Shown: positions 7,212 to 15,948 of the stretch, piece after piece
Layout: each line of letters starts with the position of its first letter
Position numbering within the stretch: position 1 is the first letter of the stretch
Assembly: GCF_039503195.1 (NCBI RefSeq)
Contig: NZ_JBCJKP010000001.1
Coordinates: 5,766,001 to 5,830,000 of the forward strand
Source: Streptomyces mirabilis
Lineage (GTDB): Bacteria > Actinomycetota > Actinomycetes > Streptomycetales > Streptomycetaceae
Length of the DNA stretch: 64,000 nt
Reading direction: 5' to 3'
Position numbers and translations under genes: made by a program
The notes under the pieces: model-generated
The model's database searches: none
What the model was told of the DNA's origin: nothing
What the model saw: the letters and a program-made list of their open reading frames with translations, nothing else

Positions 7212-9095
7212 GTGAGAACACGCTCTTTGGTGTCGGCGGCCGTGTCCGCCGCACTGGGCGCCGCGCTCCTCGCCGCGCCGGCGCTGGCGTACGGGGCCGA
7301 CGGTGGTACGTCCGGGCAGGACCCGGCGGCCACCGCGACCACGAATCCGACGGCTGATCCGACGTCGACGGACACGCCCACCAGCGCCTCGTCCGGCACT
7401 CCTTCGGACACCCCGTCCCCGTCCAGCCCACCCATCGGTGAACCGTCGGACACCCCGACCTCTGCCGATCCGACCCCCTCCGATCCGACCTCGTCCGATT
7501 CGCCCTCCGGCGGCCCGACGCCCGCCCCGAGCAGTAGCGCGCCTGCCGACGGCACCGGCGCCCCGGTGTTCGGCAACGTCGGCTCCGACCCTTCCGACGC
7601 CGGCTTCCTGACGGTCGCCGTCTCCTCCGATTCGGCGGTCACCGAGGTGTCCGCCGACCTGACCGAGCTGCGCGGCGCGGACCCGGCGACCGTCGCAGTC
7701 ACCGGCTTCACACTCGTGTCCGGCACGCCGCAGGACGGCGTCTGGCGCTCGCCGCGCATGTCGCACCTGCCTTCGTACGGCAGCTACGACGTGACGGTCA
7801 GCGCCCAGGACAGCGACGGCGACAGCACCTCGTCGGCGCACGCCACCACCGTCGACGTCGAGCCGAAGCCGCTCTTCGCCGATCGCAGCATCAGCCCCGC
7901 CGCGCTGGACGTGGAGCACACGCACGTCACGCTCAGCGGCCGCATCTCGGTCTTCGACCCGATCACCGGCGACACCTCGCCGCTGGCCGGGAAGCAGCTG
8001 AGCGTTGTGGCCGGGAACGGCTTCAGCGCTGTCACCGCCGCCGACGGCAGCTACGCGATCGACGTGGCACCGAAGCTGAACGGCCTGGACGCCACGTCCG
8101 TGCCGGTCTTCCTCTCCTTCTGGATCGCCAACCCCGACGGCACGAGCACCTATGTCCTCGTCGACAGCAAGACGCTGCCGGTCGTGGTCAGCCCGAGCCG
8201 GATTCGGCTGGACCACTCCAGCGTGCGGATCAAGTTCGGTGCCAAGGTGTCCTCGTCCGGTGTCGTGGAGTACCTGTACGACGGCACCTGGCGCCCGGCC
8301 AAGGGCGTCGCGCTCGAAATGGGCTACTACGCCAAGGCGACCAGCGGTGCCGGCGGGCGCTTCACGCTCACCTACCCGTACATCCCTTACGACGACAGCA
8401 CCTTCACGGTCGAGACCAGCCTGGACAGCTACCTGGCCGACCCGTATCTGACCGCCTCGCACGCGCAGTTCAAGGTCGATGTCATCAACCGGACGAACAT
8501 CTGCTTCTGTTCGAGCTGGATCGACGAGTACTCCGACCTGCACATCCAGGGCAGCATGAGCGCCAGCAACGGCAAGGTGCCGCCGAACCGGAAGCTGTAC
8601 GTCCAGCAGTCGGCCGACGGCAAGACCGGCTGGAAGTCGCTCGGCTGGTTCACCACGAAGTCCGACGGCACCTTCAACCTCGACGGGTACGTCTCGGTGC
8701 CGAAGGGCTACTGGCGGCTGTACTCGGCGGGGTCCTCGGACTACCAGCCCGGCTACTCCAACTCCGTACACTTCAACCGCACCGCCACCCGGATCACCGG
8801 CTTCAACGCCGGTCCCGAGCCGGTCCGCAAGGGCCACACCGTGACCACCACCGGCACCTTGCAGCGGCTGAGCGGCACGAAGTGGGTGGCATTCGGCAAG
8901 CAGCGCGTCTACATCCTCTTCCAGGCCAAGGGCAAGACGTCCTGGACACAGCTGGGCTCCGTCAAGGCCGACTCGCACGGCCACTTCACCGCCCGCTTCA
9001 CCGCGAAGCAGGACGGCACCTGGGTCGGGGTCTACCTCGCGTCCGGCTCCTACGTGGACGCCGAGAGCTACCACGACTACGTGGACGTGCGCTGA
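7212..9095 (+). CDS. Secreted beta-rich protein with Ser/Thr/Pro-rich linker, unknown function
   Basis: A 627-residue protein; GTG at 7212 gives a clean signal peptide (RTRSLVSAAVSAALGAALLAAPALAYGA). Next comes a roughly 90-residue Thr/Ser/Pro/Asp-rich linker with DTPTS/DPTPS-like units, typical of extracellular actinobacterial proteins. The rest looks beta-rich with at least three similar modules, each ending in phrases such as ADGSYAIDV, SDGTFNLDGY or SHGHFTARFT, which resembles transthyretin/Ig-like or carboxypeptidase-regulatory folds. A Cys pair (NICFCSSW, near residue 435) could form a disulphide. No catalytic motif or sorting signal is visible. The open frame extends upstream, but only this start gives a signal peptide. 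Confidence 0.8.
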   Translation: MRTRSLVSAAVSAALGAALLAAPALAYGADGGTSGQDPAATATTNPTADPTSTDTPTSASSGTPSDTPSPSSPPIGEPSDTPTSADPTPSDPTSSDSPSGGPTPAPSSSAPADGTGAPVFGNVGSDPSDAGFLTVAVSSDSAVTEVSADLTELRGADPATVAVTGFTLVSGTPQDGVWRSPRMSHLPSYGSYDVTVSAQDSDGDSTSSAHATTVDVEPKPLFADRSISPAALDVEHTHVTLSGRISVFDPITGDTSPLAGKQLSVVAGNGFSAVTAADGSYAIDVAPKLNGLDATSVPVFLSFWIANPDGTSTYVLVDSKTLPVVVSPSRIRLDHSSVRIKFGAKVSSSGVVEYLYDGTWRPAKGVALEMGYYAKATSGAGGRFTLTYPYIPYDDSTFTVETSLDSYLADPYLTASHAQFKVDVINRTNICFCSSWIDEYSDLHIQGSMSASNGKVPPNRKLYVQQSADGKTGWKSLGWFTTKSDGTFNLDGYVSVPKGYWRLYSAGSSDYQPGYSNSVHFNRTATRITGFNAGPEPVRKGHTVTTTGTLQRLSGTKWVAFGKQRVYILFQAKGKTSWTQLGSVKADSHGHFTARFTAKQDGTWVGVYLASGSYVDAESYHDYVDVR

Positions 9096-9123
9096 GCAGC
9101 CCCTTCTGACGACCACCACGAAG

Positions 9124-9149
9124 GGCGCCCCGGGAACCTCCGGGGCGCC
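9124..9149 (+). terminator. Strong hairpin terminator
   Basis: A perfect 10-bp GC stem (GGCGCCCCGG with CCGGGGCGCC) and 6-base loop, 28 bases after the secreted-protein stop. Confidence 0.85.
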
Positions 9150-9210
9150 GACGGGGCCTTCCTGGGGCCAGGATGGGGTCGGGAGGACAGGGAAGCCCCG
9201 TGAACGATCA

Positions 9211-9721
9211 TCAAGGCCCGGATGCCTCCATGCCCTCTGACCTGCGCAGACAGTGAAAGGGGGGCAGACAGGGAAATCCTGGGCAATGCTTGCTCGTCGA
9301 AGAGGCACGCTTCAGGCCGGTGAAGCCCAGGGCCAGGCAGGCGGTGAGGAGGGTGCCGCCGCGGGCGTCCAGGTGTGGGGTGCCCCCGGCGAATGTCAGG
9401 GGTGCCGCGCAGAACAGGCCGGTGAGTACCGCGCCCCGCGAGCACCGCGCCGGGCAGCACCGACTCCGTACGCCTGGCCGCGTCCAGGACGGCGCGTTCG
9501 CCGAAGCCGAGGTCGGCACCGACGCACAGGAACAGCAGCGTGGTGCGGGGCGCCGAGGGGGCGGCGGAGAGTCCCACGCCGAGATTGCCGGCCGCCCACC
9601 GCCCCGGAGCAGTCGCCAGGTCGGGGTCCAGGTCGTACGGTCCAGAATCCGCGTCGGCCTCATCGTTCTCGTCGGTCTCATCGCGTGACTCGGAACGAGG
9701 ACCGTTCGCCGTCCGAGTCAT
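9211..9721 (-). pseudogene. Small membrane protein, frameshifted
   Basis: From the ATG at 9721 one frame encodes a charged leader (TDENDEADADSGPYDLDPDL) and two hydrophobic segments (AAGNLGVGLSAAPSAPRTTL; VLPGAVLAG). A second frame resumes the hydrophobic pattern (GAVLTGLFCAAPLTFAGG; GGTLLTACLALGFTGLK). Joining the frames at the C4 run at 9434-9437 restores VLAG-AVLTG, so one extra base explains the break. I do not recognise the family; three to four membrane helices are likely. It may be decay or a read error. Confidence 0.5.
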
Positions 9722-9902
9722 GGGGCGACCTTATGGGTGGGCAGTCGGCGCTGTTACTGGCGGCGGTCCTGTGTCTGGGTCCGCCGGCCCTGTCAGGTCC
9801 GGCGTGGCCGAGGGCGGCCAGGGCCTTCTTCGCCAGGTTCTTCCTTCGAGTCGGTCGGCCACGGAAGTCCCGCGGCGCGACCCGGCCGGGCCGCGCCGGT
9901 GA

Positions 9903-10020
9903 TGGGCAGCCGCAGCGCGTGACGCAACCGGGTGATCCGCGCGAGCCGTTTGGGGGTGAGACCCAACCGCTCGCGGAACAGGCTCTCCAGGTGTCGCCGA
10001 CCGCAGGTCGGCTCCCGACC
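9903..10020 (-). pseudogene. AraC-family helix-turn-helix fragment
   Basis: On the - strand the peptide CGRRHLESLFRERLGLTPKR followed by LARITRLRHAL matches the second helix-turn-helix of AraC regulators. Nothing recognisable flanks it: the ligand domain and the rest of the DNA-binding domain are absent. It abuts the 3' end of an MFS fragment and is a relic. Confidence 0.6.
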
Positions 10021-10046
10021 TGCGGTTTCTCTGGATCCCGCGAGAG

Positions 10047-10487
10047 TCAGGCCTTCGCCTCCACCGCCTCGGAGGCCGCGTCCTGGGTGGGCTCGGCCTG
10101 CGGCCGGGCGGCCGTGGGGCGGACCGGGATGAGGAAGGCGACGACCGCGGCGGCGATGCCGACGCAGGAGCCGATCAGCATGGCGACACGGAAGCCGCTT
10201 TCGGACGGCAGGGAGACCGGGCCGAACTTCGTGGTCATCTGGGCCAGGACCACGGCCATCACGGCGGCCGAGACGGAGCTGCCGATCGAGCGCATCAGCG
10301 TGTTGAAGCTGTTGGCCGAGGCGGTCTCCGACTGGGGCACCGCGCCCATGATGAGCGCGGGCATCGCACCGTAGGCGAAACCGACGCCCGTGCTGCAGAC
10401 GATGGTCACGGCGAGCAGGCCCAAGGCGGAGCCGTTTCCGATGAGCGGCAGGGAGATGCCGTAGCCGAGGGCGATGACCAGGGCGCC
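10047..10487 (-). pseudogene. MFS transporter, C-terminal third only
   Basis: The - strand encodes the last four or so transmembrane helices of a major facilitator protein (GYGISLPLIGNG, STGVGFAYGAMPALIM, SIGSSVSAAVMAVVL, GIAAAVVAFLIPV) and a normal-looking tail, stop at 10047. Homology begins directly at 10487, where an in-frame TAG (10488-10490) and unrelated + strand sequence follow. The first two-thirds are missing, so this is a truncation product, not a functional pump. Confidence 0.75.
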
Positions 10488-10488
10488 C

Positions 10489-10590
10489 TACGACGTCGGC
10501 AGCGCCACCTTCGGACTCAAGGACGCCGACTTCGCCGCCCACCTCACGAAGGCCATGCCGGCGGGCATCTCGTTCGACCCCAACGCCTGA
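10489..10590 (+). pseudogene. C-terminal fragment of an unidentified gene
   Basis: The + strand reads about 33 residues (VGSATFGLKDADFAAHLTKA then MPAGISFDPNA, stop 10588-10590) with good Streptomyces codon use, but no start or upstream part. It is fused head-on to the truncated MFS fragment at 10488, which marks a deletion or rearrangement breakpoint. I cannot assign the family. Confidence 0.4.
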
Positions 10591-10716
10591 CCGGTCGGGG
10601 ATTCCTTCTTCGTCCCCGTCACACCCCCGCCTCCGGGCGCGTCAGGGAGATGGCGCCACCCACGTGGCCCGGTAGCGGTGTGACAGGCGTGACAGGGACG
10701 AGAAGGAGATGACGAC

Positions 10717-11013
10717 ATGGCTGTTCTGATGGTTCGTGCCACGGTGAGGCCCGAGTGCGTCGACGAGCTCGAAGCGGCGCTGCGGAAGATGTTCGCCGCG
10801 ATCGAGGCCGCGCGGCCCAAGGGCGTGCGCTATGCCTCGTACCGGCTCCCCGACGGAGTCACCTACCTCGCGGAACTCGAGATCGCGGACGGGATCGAGA
10901 ATCCGCTTTCCGAGATCCAGGAGTTCCGTGAGTTCCAGGCGGGCCTGAAGGACTGGCTGGCCGCCCCGCCGTCCGCCGAGCGTTTCGAGGTGCGGGGCGC
11001 GTACGCCGCCTGA
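10717..11013 (+). CDS. ABM-like (antibiotic biosynthesis monooxygenase fold) small protein
   Basis: A 98-residue protein with a strong ribosome site (AAGGAGATGACGAC before the ATG). Its pattern of beta strand, helix (ECVDELEAALRKMFAAIEAA), strands (GVRYASYRLPDGVTYLAELE) and final helix (EFREFQAGLKDWL) fits the dimeric ferredoxin-like ABM fold. Members include monooxygenases acting on quinones and also proteins of unknown role; no cofactor is needed in the known enzymes. It sits alone between decayed genes and is the only intact gene from 9.2 to 11.4 kb, so it may be under selection. Confidence 0.7.
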   Translation: MAVLMVRATVRPECVDELEAALRKMFAAIEAARPKGVRYASYRLPDGVTYLAELEIADGIENPLSEIQEFREFQAGLKDWLAAPPSAERFEVRGAYAA

Positions 11014-11049
11014 GGCCGCGCGGGTGTGCGTCCGGTAAGGGCCCCGACA

Positions 11050-11094
11050 GTCGAGAGGAGTCGGCAGGGGGCGGTAAGAGTCGACAGGAGTCGG
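11050..11094. repeat. Two 15-bp imperfect direct repeats
   Basis: GTCGAGAGGAGTCGG (11050-11064) and GTCGACAGGAGTCGG (11080-11094) lie 30 bp apart just upstream of the DUF3052-like fragment. Confidence 0.6.
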
Positions 11095-11357
11095 TGAGAA
11101 TTGACGGGACTCCGGGCGCGCACCCCGTGCTCGTGGCCCCCGCCTGGCCGCGCAGGGCGGCCGGGCACCGCAGCGACATCACCGAGAACGCCCTGCGTGA
11201 GATCTTCCTGCCGCTCGGGGTGGTCGACGTGAAGGTGGCCACGCTGGGGGAGGACTGGTCGGGGCTGAAGTTCGTACGGCGCAAAGAGCTTCGTACGACG
11301 TGGGCAAATGCGGAGAGCGCGGGGAAACGCGGCGTACGTGAGGGAGACTCCGGGTGA
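11094..11357 (+). pseudogene. DUF3052-like protein, N-terminally truncated
   Basis: The stretch AWPRRAAGHRSDITENALRE through FLPLGVVDVKVATLGEDWSG and LKFVRRKELR matches, from memory, the C-terminal half of a roughly 140-residue DUF3052-type Streptomyces protein that ends in WSGLKLVVRRENR. The N-terminal half is absent; upstream is non-homologous, repeat-bearing sequence. An extra tail (TTWANAESAGKRGVREGDSG) follows. Truncated gene, probably not functional. Confidence 0.6.
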
Positions 11358-11405
11358 ACGGCTAGCATCGCGGGCAGAGTTGTCGGCCTGGGATGGAGTG
11401 GTGTC

Positions 11406-12302
11406 GTGTCGGAGGGGCCTCGGATCGCCGTTGCCGTCGTGACCATGGGGAACCGGCCCGACGAGGTCGACGCGCTGCTCACCTCGGTGGCCAAGCAGGA
11501 CGTCGCGCCCGCGCGGATCGTGATCGTGGGAAACGGGTGTCCGCTGCCCGAGTTCGCCGAGCGGCTGGGACTGCCCGGCGAGGTGACCGGCATCGAGGTC
11601 GACGAGAACCTCGGCTGCCCGGGCGGGCGCAACGTGGGCCTCGCCCGGCTCAGGGAGTTCGCGGACGTGGACGTCGTCGTCGAGCTGGACGACGACGGGC
11701 TGCTGGTCGACGCGGATGTGCTGCGCAAGGTGCGGGACCTGTACACCGCCGATCCGCGCCTGGGCATCGTCGGCTTCCGCATCGCCGACGAGCACGGGGA
11801 GACCCAGCGCCGGCACGTGCCCCGGGTCGGGGCCAAGGACCCGATGCGGGGCGGTCCGGTCACCGGGTTCCTCGGCGGTGGACACGCGCTGTCCATGCCC
11901 ATGCTCGCCCGGATCGGGGACTGGCCCGCCGAGTTCTTCTTCGCACACGAGGAGACGGACATGGCCTGGCGGGCCATCGACGACGGGTGGACCGTGCTCT
12001 ACGAGCCCGAACTGCTGCTCCAGCACCCCAAGACCTCGCCCGCCCGGCACGCCATCTACTACCGGGTCACCGCCCGCAACCGGGTCTGGCTCACCCGTCG
12101 CAGGCTGCCCCTCCCGCTCATCCCCGTGCACCTGGGAATCTGGATGCTGCTGACGCTCGCACGGACGCGCTCGCTCGGCGGGCTGCGGGCCTGGTTCGGC
12201 GGCTTCGCGGAAGGGCTGCGGCAGTCGGGCGGCGAGCGGCGGCCGATGCGGTGGCGAACGGTGTGGCGGCTCACGCGGCTGGGACGCCCGCCCGTCATCT
12301 GA
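11406..12302 (+). CDS. Family 2 glycosyltransferase
   Basis: A 298-residue protein with a GT-A fold: N-terminal VAVVTMGNRPDEVDALLTSV, nucleotide-sugar pocket ENLGCPGGRNVGL, an acidic metal site ELDDDG near residue 97, GFLGGGHALSMP, and a late HEETDMAWRA that resembles the family's catalytic ED motif. The C-terminus has an amphipathic or membrane-associated stretch (LPLIPVHLGIWMLLTLART). It probably transfers a sugar at the inner membrane face to a lipid or surface polymer; donor and acceptor are unknown. GTG start at 11406. A perfect 14-bp hairpin terminator follows. Confidence 0.9.
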   Translation: MSEGPRIAVAVVTMGNRPDEVDALLTSVAKQDVAPARIVIVGNGCPLPEFAERLGLPGEVTGIEVDENLGCPGGRNVGLARLREFADVDVVVELDDDGLLVDADVLRKVRDLYTADPRLGIVGFRIADEHGETQRRHVPRVGAKDPMRGGPVTGFLGGGHALSMPMLARIGDWPAEFFFAHEETDMAWRAIDDGWTVLYEPELLLQHPKTSPARHAIYYRVTARNRVWLTRRRLPLPLIPVHLGIWMLLTLARTRSLGGLRAWFGGFAEGLRQSGGERRPMRWRTVWRLTRLGRPPVI

Positions 12303-12331
12303 CGGCGGGCGGCAGGACGGCCGGGGCGGAC

Positions 12332-12370
12332 GAGGGCCCCGGTCGCTCACCTCCGACGACCGGGGCCCTC
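12332..12370 (+). terminator. Strong hairpin terminator
   Basis: A perfect 14-bp stem (12332-12345 with 12357-12370) and 11-base loop, 30 bases after the glycosyltransferase stop. Confidence 0.9.
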
Positions 12371-12638
12371 TCTGTCCCCGGATCCGGCCACGGCGGCGAC
12401 ACTCCCCCGAGTTACGCGTCGTACGCGCGCACCGTCGGGCCAGATCCGATGAAGTGATCCCATCAGCCCGCGCCAACGGATCGCTAACATGTCGCCAACG
12501 GGTTTCCCTCCGGAAACCTGGAAACCGGAAGTCGGTCGGCGTGAAGTCGTCGCAATAAGGCGCGAAGTCGCCATGGGTGTGGTCGGTACCGGTCTGAACC
12601 GGTCGGGTCGGTCGCACGGAAAGGCAGTGGGGCGGGCT
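12371..12638. other. Regulator upstream region
   Basis: Noncoding stretch before the SARP-STAND gene. It contains a short inverted repeat GGTTTCC-CTCC-GGAAACC around 12500. The frame of the regulator is open through part of it, without homology. No confident promoter seen. Confidence 0.35.
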
Positions 12639-15600
12639 ATGCGGTACGGGCTGCGGTTCGGGCTGCTGGGGCCTCCGGTGTTGTACGACGCCGACGGCGA
12701 GGTCCGTTCCATCGGTGGCGGCAAGATGCGCGCCCTGCTGGTCGCGCTGCTCCTGGAGCCGGGCCGGGTCGTCTCGGTGGACGCGCTCAAGGACGCACTG
12801 TGGGGCGGGGCGCCGCCCGCGTCCGCGCAGGCCTCGTTGCAGAACCACGTCACCCGGCTGCGGCGGCTCCTCGACGATCCGGAACGGCTGCGGGCCATGC
12901 CGCCCGGGTATCTCCTGCGGGTCGGCGAGGGCGAGTTGGACGTGCGCGTCTTCGAGTCCCACGTCACGGCCGCACGCGCCGCGCACGCCGGGCGCGACGG
13001 GGAGCGGGCGCTGCGCGAGGCCCTCGCGGCGCTCGCGCTGTGGCGCGGCACACCGCTCGACGGGGTCCCGCCCGAACTCGGCGGACACGCGCTCGTCCAG
13101 CGCCTGGAGGAGGCGCGGCTGCTCGTCCTGGAGTGCCGGTACGAGGCCGAGTTGCGGCTTGCGGGGCCGGGGGCCGGGCGGGTTTTTGCGGGTGGCGCGC
13201 GAGGGAACGCCGGTGACACCGCGCACGCCGGGGGCACCGGTGACACCGCGCACGCCGGGGGCACCGGTGGTACCGGGGTCGGCTGGGTTTTCGGTGACAT
13301 CGGGGAAATCAGTGACATCGGGAACACCGGGGTCTCCGCCGACGCAAAAGCAACGGACGCCACCGGTGCCCCCCACACCTCCGGCTCCCCCGGCACCACC
13401 CGACTCGCCGCCCTCGCACCCGAGTTGTCCGCCCTAGTCGCCGAGCACCCCCTGCGCGAGGCCTTCCACCGGCTGCTGATGCTCGTACTGCACCGCACCG
13501 GACGTCGGGCCGAGGCGCTGGCCGTCCACCGCGACCTACGGGCCCGCCTGGTCGAGGAACTCGGTGTCGAGCCCGGGCCCGCGGTGCGCGCGGCGCATCT
13601 GGAGATCCTGCGTGAGCGGGCGGGGGAGAGCGAGGAGTCCGCACACGACCGGGACGGGAACGGGGGTGCGGACGGAGACCGCGCGGAGCAGTCCGCCCCG
13701 GCGGAACCGGCCCCGCCCCGCCCAGCCCAGCTCCCGCCTCCGCCCGGACACTTCACCGGCCGTGCCGACGTACGCCGGGAACTGAACGTGGCCCTCGACA
13801 CGGCCCGGCACCCCAGCCCCTCCGCTCCGGCCGTCGCCGTCATCAGCGGGATGGCCGGAGTCGGCAAGAGCGCCCTGGCGCTGCATGTGGCACACGGCCT
13901 GCGGGAACGTTTCCCCGACGGCCAGCTGTACGTCAACCTGCACGGCGCCACGCCCGGAATGACCCCCCTCACCCCCGGCCAGGCGCTCGCCGCGCTGCTG
14001 CGCGACCTCGGTGCCGAGCCGCGCCGTATCCCCGAACACCCGGACGCGGCCGCCGCGTTGCTCCGCTCGATGCTGGCCCCGACGCGCACCCTGATGGTGC
14101 TCGACGACGCCGCGCACGCCGCTCAGGTACGGCCGTTGCTGCCCGCGGGCACGGGGTGCGCGGTGATCGTGACGAGCCGTTCACCGCTCACCGCGCTGGA
14201 CGGCGCGCGGCGCTTCCCGCTCGCGCCGCTCTCGGTCGAGGACAGCGCGGCGCTGCTGCGCGCGGTGTCCGGGCGGGTGGACGGCCTCGACGGTACGCAC
14301 CCCCTCGTCGAACTCACCGGCCGGCTCCCGCTCGCCCTGCGCGTGGTCGCGGCCCGTCTCGCCGCGCGCCGCGCGCTGACGCCGGACGTCCTCGCCGGTC
14401 AACTGACCGCGACCGAAGGGCGGTTGCATCATCTGGAGTACGACGACCTGAGCGTCCGCAGATCGCTGGCCGTCGCGCTCGACGCGCTGCGTGCCTCGGA
14501 GCGGGAGGCCGACCAGGACGCGGCGCTCGTGCTGCGCTGCATCGGCGCGCTCGACCTCCCCGTCTACGGGGCGCCCCTGCTCGCCCGGCTCTCCGGCATC
14601 GCCGAGTTCCGTGCCGAGGCCGCCCTCGACCGCCTCGTCGACGTCGCGCTCCTGGAGGAGACGGCGTACGGCCGCTACGCACCCCACGACCTCGTCCGCG
14701 ACTTCGCCCGGGAGATCGCGGGCGAGACGGACGGGGAACCCGGGGCCGGGGGCGCGGACATCCACGTGTCCGAGCGGGCGTTGCGCTGGTACGCCGGTGT
14801 CGCCGCCCGCTCCCTCGAAGCGATCGTCGAGCCGGGCCTCGACCGCGAGGACCGCAGCCGGCCGACCGCCGCGCAGCCGGCCGCGCACACGGTGGACGCC
14901 GCGGCCACGCCGCCGTTCTGCACCGCCAGGGACGCCTTCGCCTGGGGCGACCTGGAACTGGAGAACGTGGTGGCACTGGTGGAACGGTACGCGGACACCT
15001 CCGCGTACGTTCCCGTGCTGGTGCGGCTGCTCAATCCCTATCTCCAGCGCAGCGGCCGCGTCCCGGAGTCGGAGGTGCTCCTGCGGGCCGCGGTGGGCGC
15101 GGCGCGGCGGCTCGGGGACGAGGCCGCGCAGGCGTACGCGCTCGGGGACCTCGCGGGACTGCACTTCATGACGGGCCGCGCGAGCGAGGCGCTCACGCTG
15201 AACGACGAGGCGCTGGCGATCTGGCGGCGGCTCGGGGTGCTGTCGTGGATCCGGCGCGGTCTGAACAACCGCGGCATGCTGCTGGAGGGGCTGGGCCGCC
15301 ACGCCGAGTCCAGCGAGGCGTTGCTGCAGAGCCTCGAACTCTCCCGGGAGCTGGGCGACCCGCACACCGAGGCCATCACCTACAGCCACCTCGGCAATCT
15401 GTACGAGCACACGGACGCCCGGGCCGCCATCGACCACCACAAGCGCAGCCTGGCGATCGGCGACGCGATGGACGACGTGATCATCCGGCACTCCGCGCAC
15501 TGCAACATCGGCTATGCCCATCTGACGCTCGGCGAACCGGCCGCCGCCGTACCGCACTTCGAGGAGAGCCTGCGCATCCTCGGCGGTCACGGCGACTGGC

Positions 15601-15878
15601 ACGGGGAGTCGCAGACGCGGCTCGGGCTGGTGCGCGCGCTGCGCGGGGTGGGGCATGTCGAACGGGCCACGCGCGAGTGCGATCTGCTGCTCCTCCGCGC
15701 CGATCAGCGCGCCGACCGCTACACCGGCGGACTCGCCCGGCATCAGCTGGGGCTGCTGCTGCGCGCGCAGGGGGATGTCGCGGGGGCGTACGAGCTGTGG
15801 AAGTCGGCGCTCGCGGCGCTGGACGGGACGGACACCTCGGTGGTGGGAGCGCTGAGGGAACTCCTGGAGGAGGAGTAG
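12639..15878 (+). CDS. AfsR-like SARP-STAND-TPR regulator
   Basis: About 1079 residues from the ATG at 12639 (GTG at 12627 is an alternative). Domains in order: an OmpR-type winged helix (residues about 5-90, ALLVALLLEPGRVVSVDALK); the bacterial activator domain, interrupted by a Gly/Thr-rich insert; an NB-ARC/STAND ATPase with Walker A SGMAGVGKSALAL and Walker B RTLMVLDDAAHA; then C-terminal TPRs (AQAYALGDLAGLHF, RRGLNNRGMLLEGLGRHAES, AITYSHLGNLYEH, HCNIGYAHLTLGEPAAA). Such proteins are ATP-dependent activators of secondary metabolism. It sits 8 kb from the NRPS genes, so it may be pathway-specific or global. Odd point: a 27-bp minisatellite at 13210-13263 lies in the domain linker. Confidence 0.93.
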   Translation: MRYGLRFGLLGPPVLYDADGEVRSIGGGKMRALLVALLLEPGRVVSVDALKDALWGGAPPASAQASLQNHVTRLRRLLDDPERLRAMPPGYLLRVGEGELDVRVFESHVTAARAAHAGRDGERALREALAALALWRGTPLDGVPPELGGHALVQRLEEARLLVLECRYEAELRLAGPGAGRVFAGGARGNAGDTAHAGGTGDTAHAGGTGGTGVGWVFGDIGEISDIGNTGVSADAKATDATGAPHTSGSPGTTRLAALAPELSALVAEHPLREAFHRLLMLVLHRTGRRAEALAVHRDLRARLVEELGVEPGPAVRAAHLEILRERAGESEESAHDRDGNGGADGDRAEQSAPAEPAPPRPAQLPPPPGHFTGRADVRRELNVALDTARHPSPSAPAVAVISGMAGVGKSALALHVAHGLRERFPDGQLYVNLHGATPGMTPLTPGQALAALLRDLGAEPRRIPEHPDAAAALLRSMLAPTRTLMVLDDAAHAAQVRPLLPAGTGCAVIVTSRSPLTALDGARRFPLAPLSVEDSAALLRAVSGRVDGLDGTHPLVELTGRLPLALRVVAARLAARRALTPDVLAGQLTATEGRLHHLEYDDLSVRRSLAVALDALRASEREADQDAALVLRCIGALDLPVYGAPLLARLSGIAEFRAEAALDRLVDVALLEETAYGRYAPHDLVRDFAREIAGETDGEPGAGGADIHVSERALRWYAGVAARSLEAIVEPGLDREDRSRPTAAQPAAHTVDAAATPPFCTARDAFAWGDLELENVVALVERYADTSAYVPVLVRLLNPYLQRSGRVPESEVLLRAAVGAARRLGDEAAQAYALGDLAGLHFMTGRASEALTLNDEALAIWRRLGVLSWIRRGLNNRGMLLEGLGRHAESSEALLQSLELSRELGDPHTEAITYSHLGNLYEHTDARAAIDHHKRSLAIGDAMDDVIIRHSAHCNIGYAHLTLGEPAAAVPHFEESLRILGGHGDWHGESQTRLGLVRALRGVGHVERATRECDLLLLRADQRADRYTGGLARHQLGLLLRAQGDVAGAYELWKSALAALDGTDTSVVGALRELLEEE
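13210..13263 (+). repeat. 27-bp tandem repeat inside the SARP gene
   Basis: Two identical 27-bp units (13210-13236 and 13237-13263) plus the start of a third. In frame they encode GDTAHAGGT repeats, so copy-number change keeps the reading frame. The surrounding 65-residue insert is unlike the rest of the protein. Confidence 0.85.
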
Positions 15879-15948
15879 GCCACCTGGAGGAGTCGGGCAC
15901 CTGCCCGGCGAGGTCACCCGAGGGGAGAGACGCGGGCCGCCGTCCGGG

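Noticed and set aside
7101..9308. A 735-codon - strand open frame
   Set aside because: Antisense to the secreted protein; composition is typical of GC-rich shadow frames.
10863..13376. An 837-codon - strand open frame with collagen-like runs
   Set aside because: Antisense to the glycosyltransferase and regulator; Gly/Pro periodicity is due to the 27-bp repeat read backwards.
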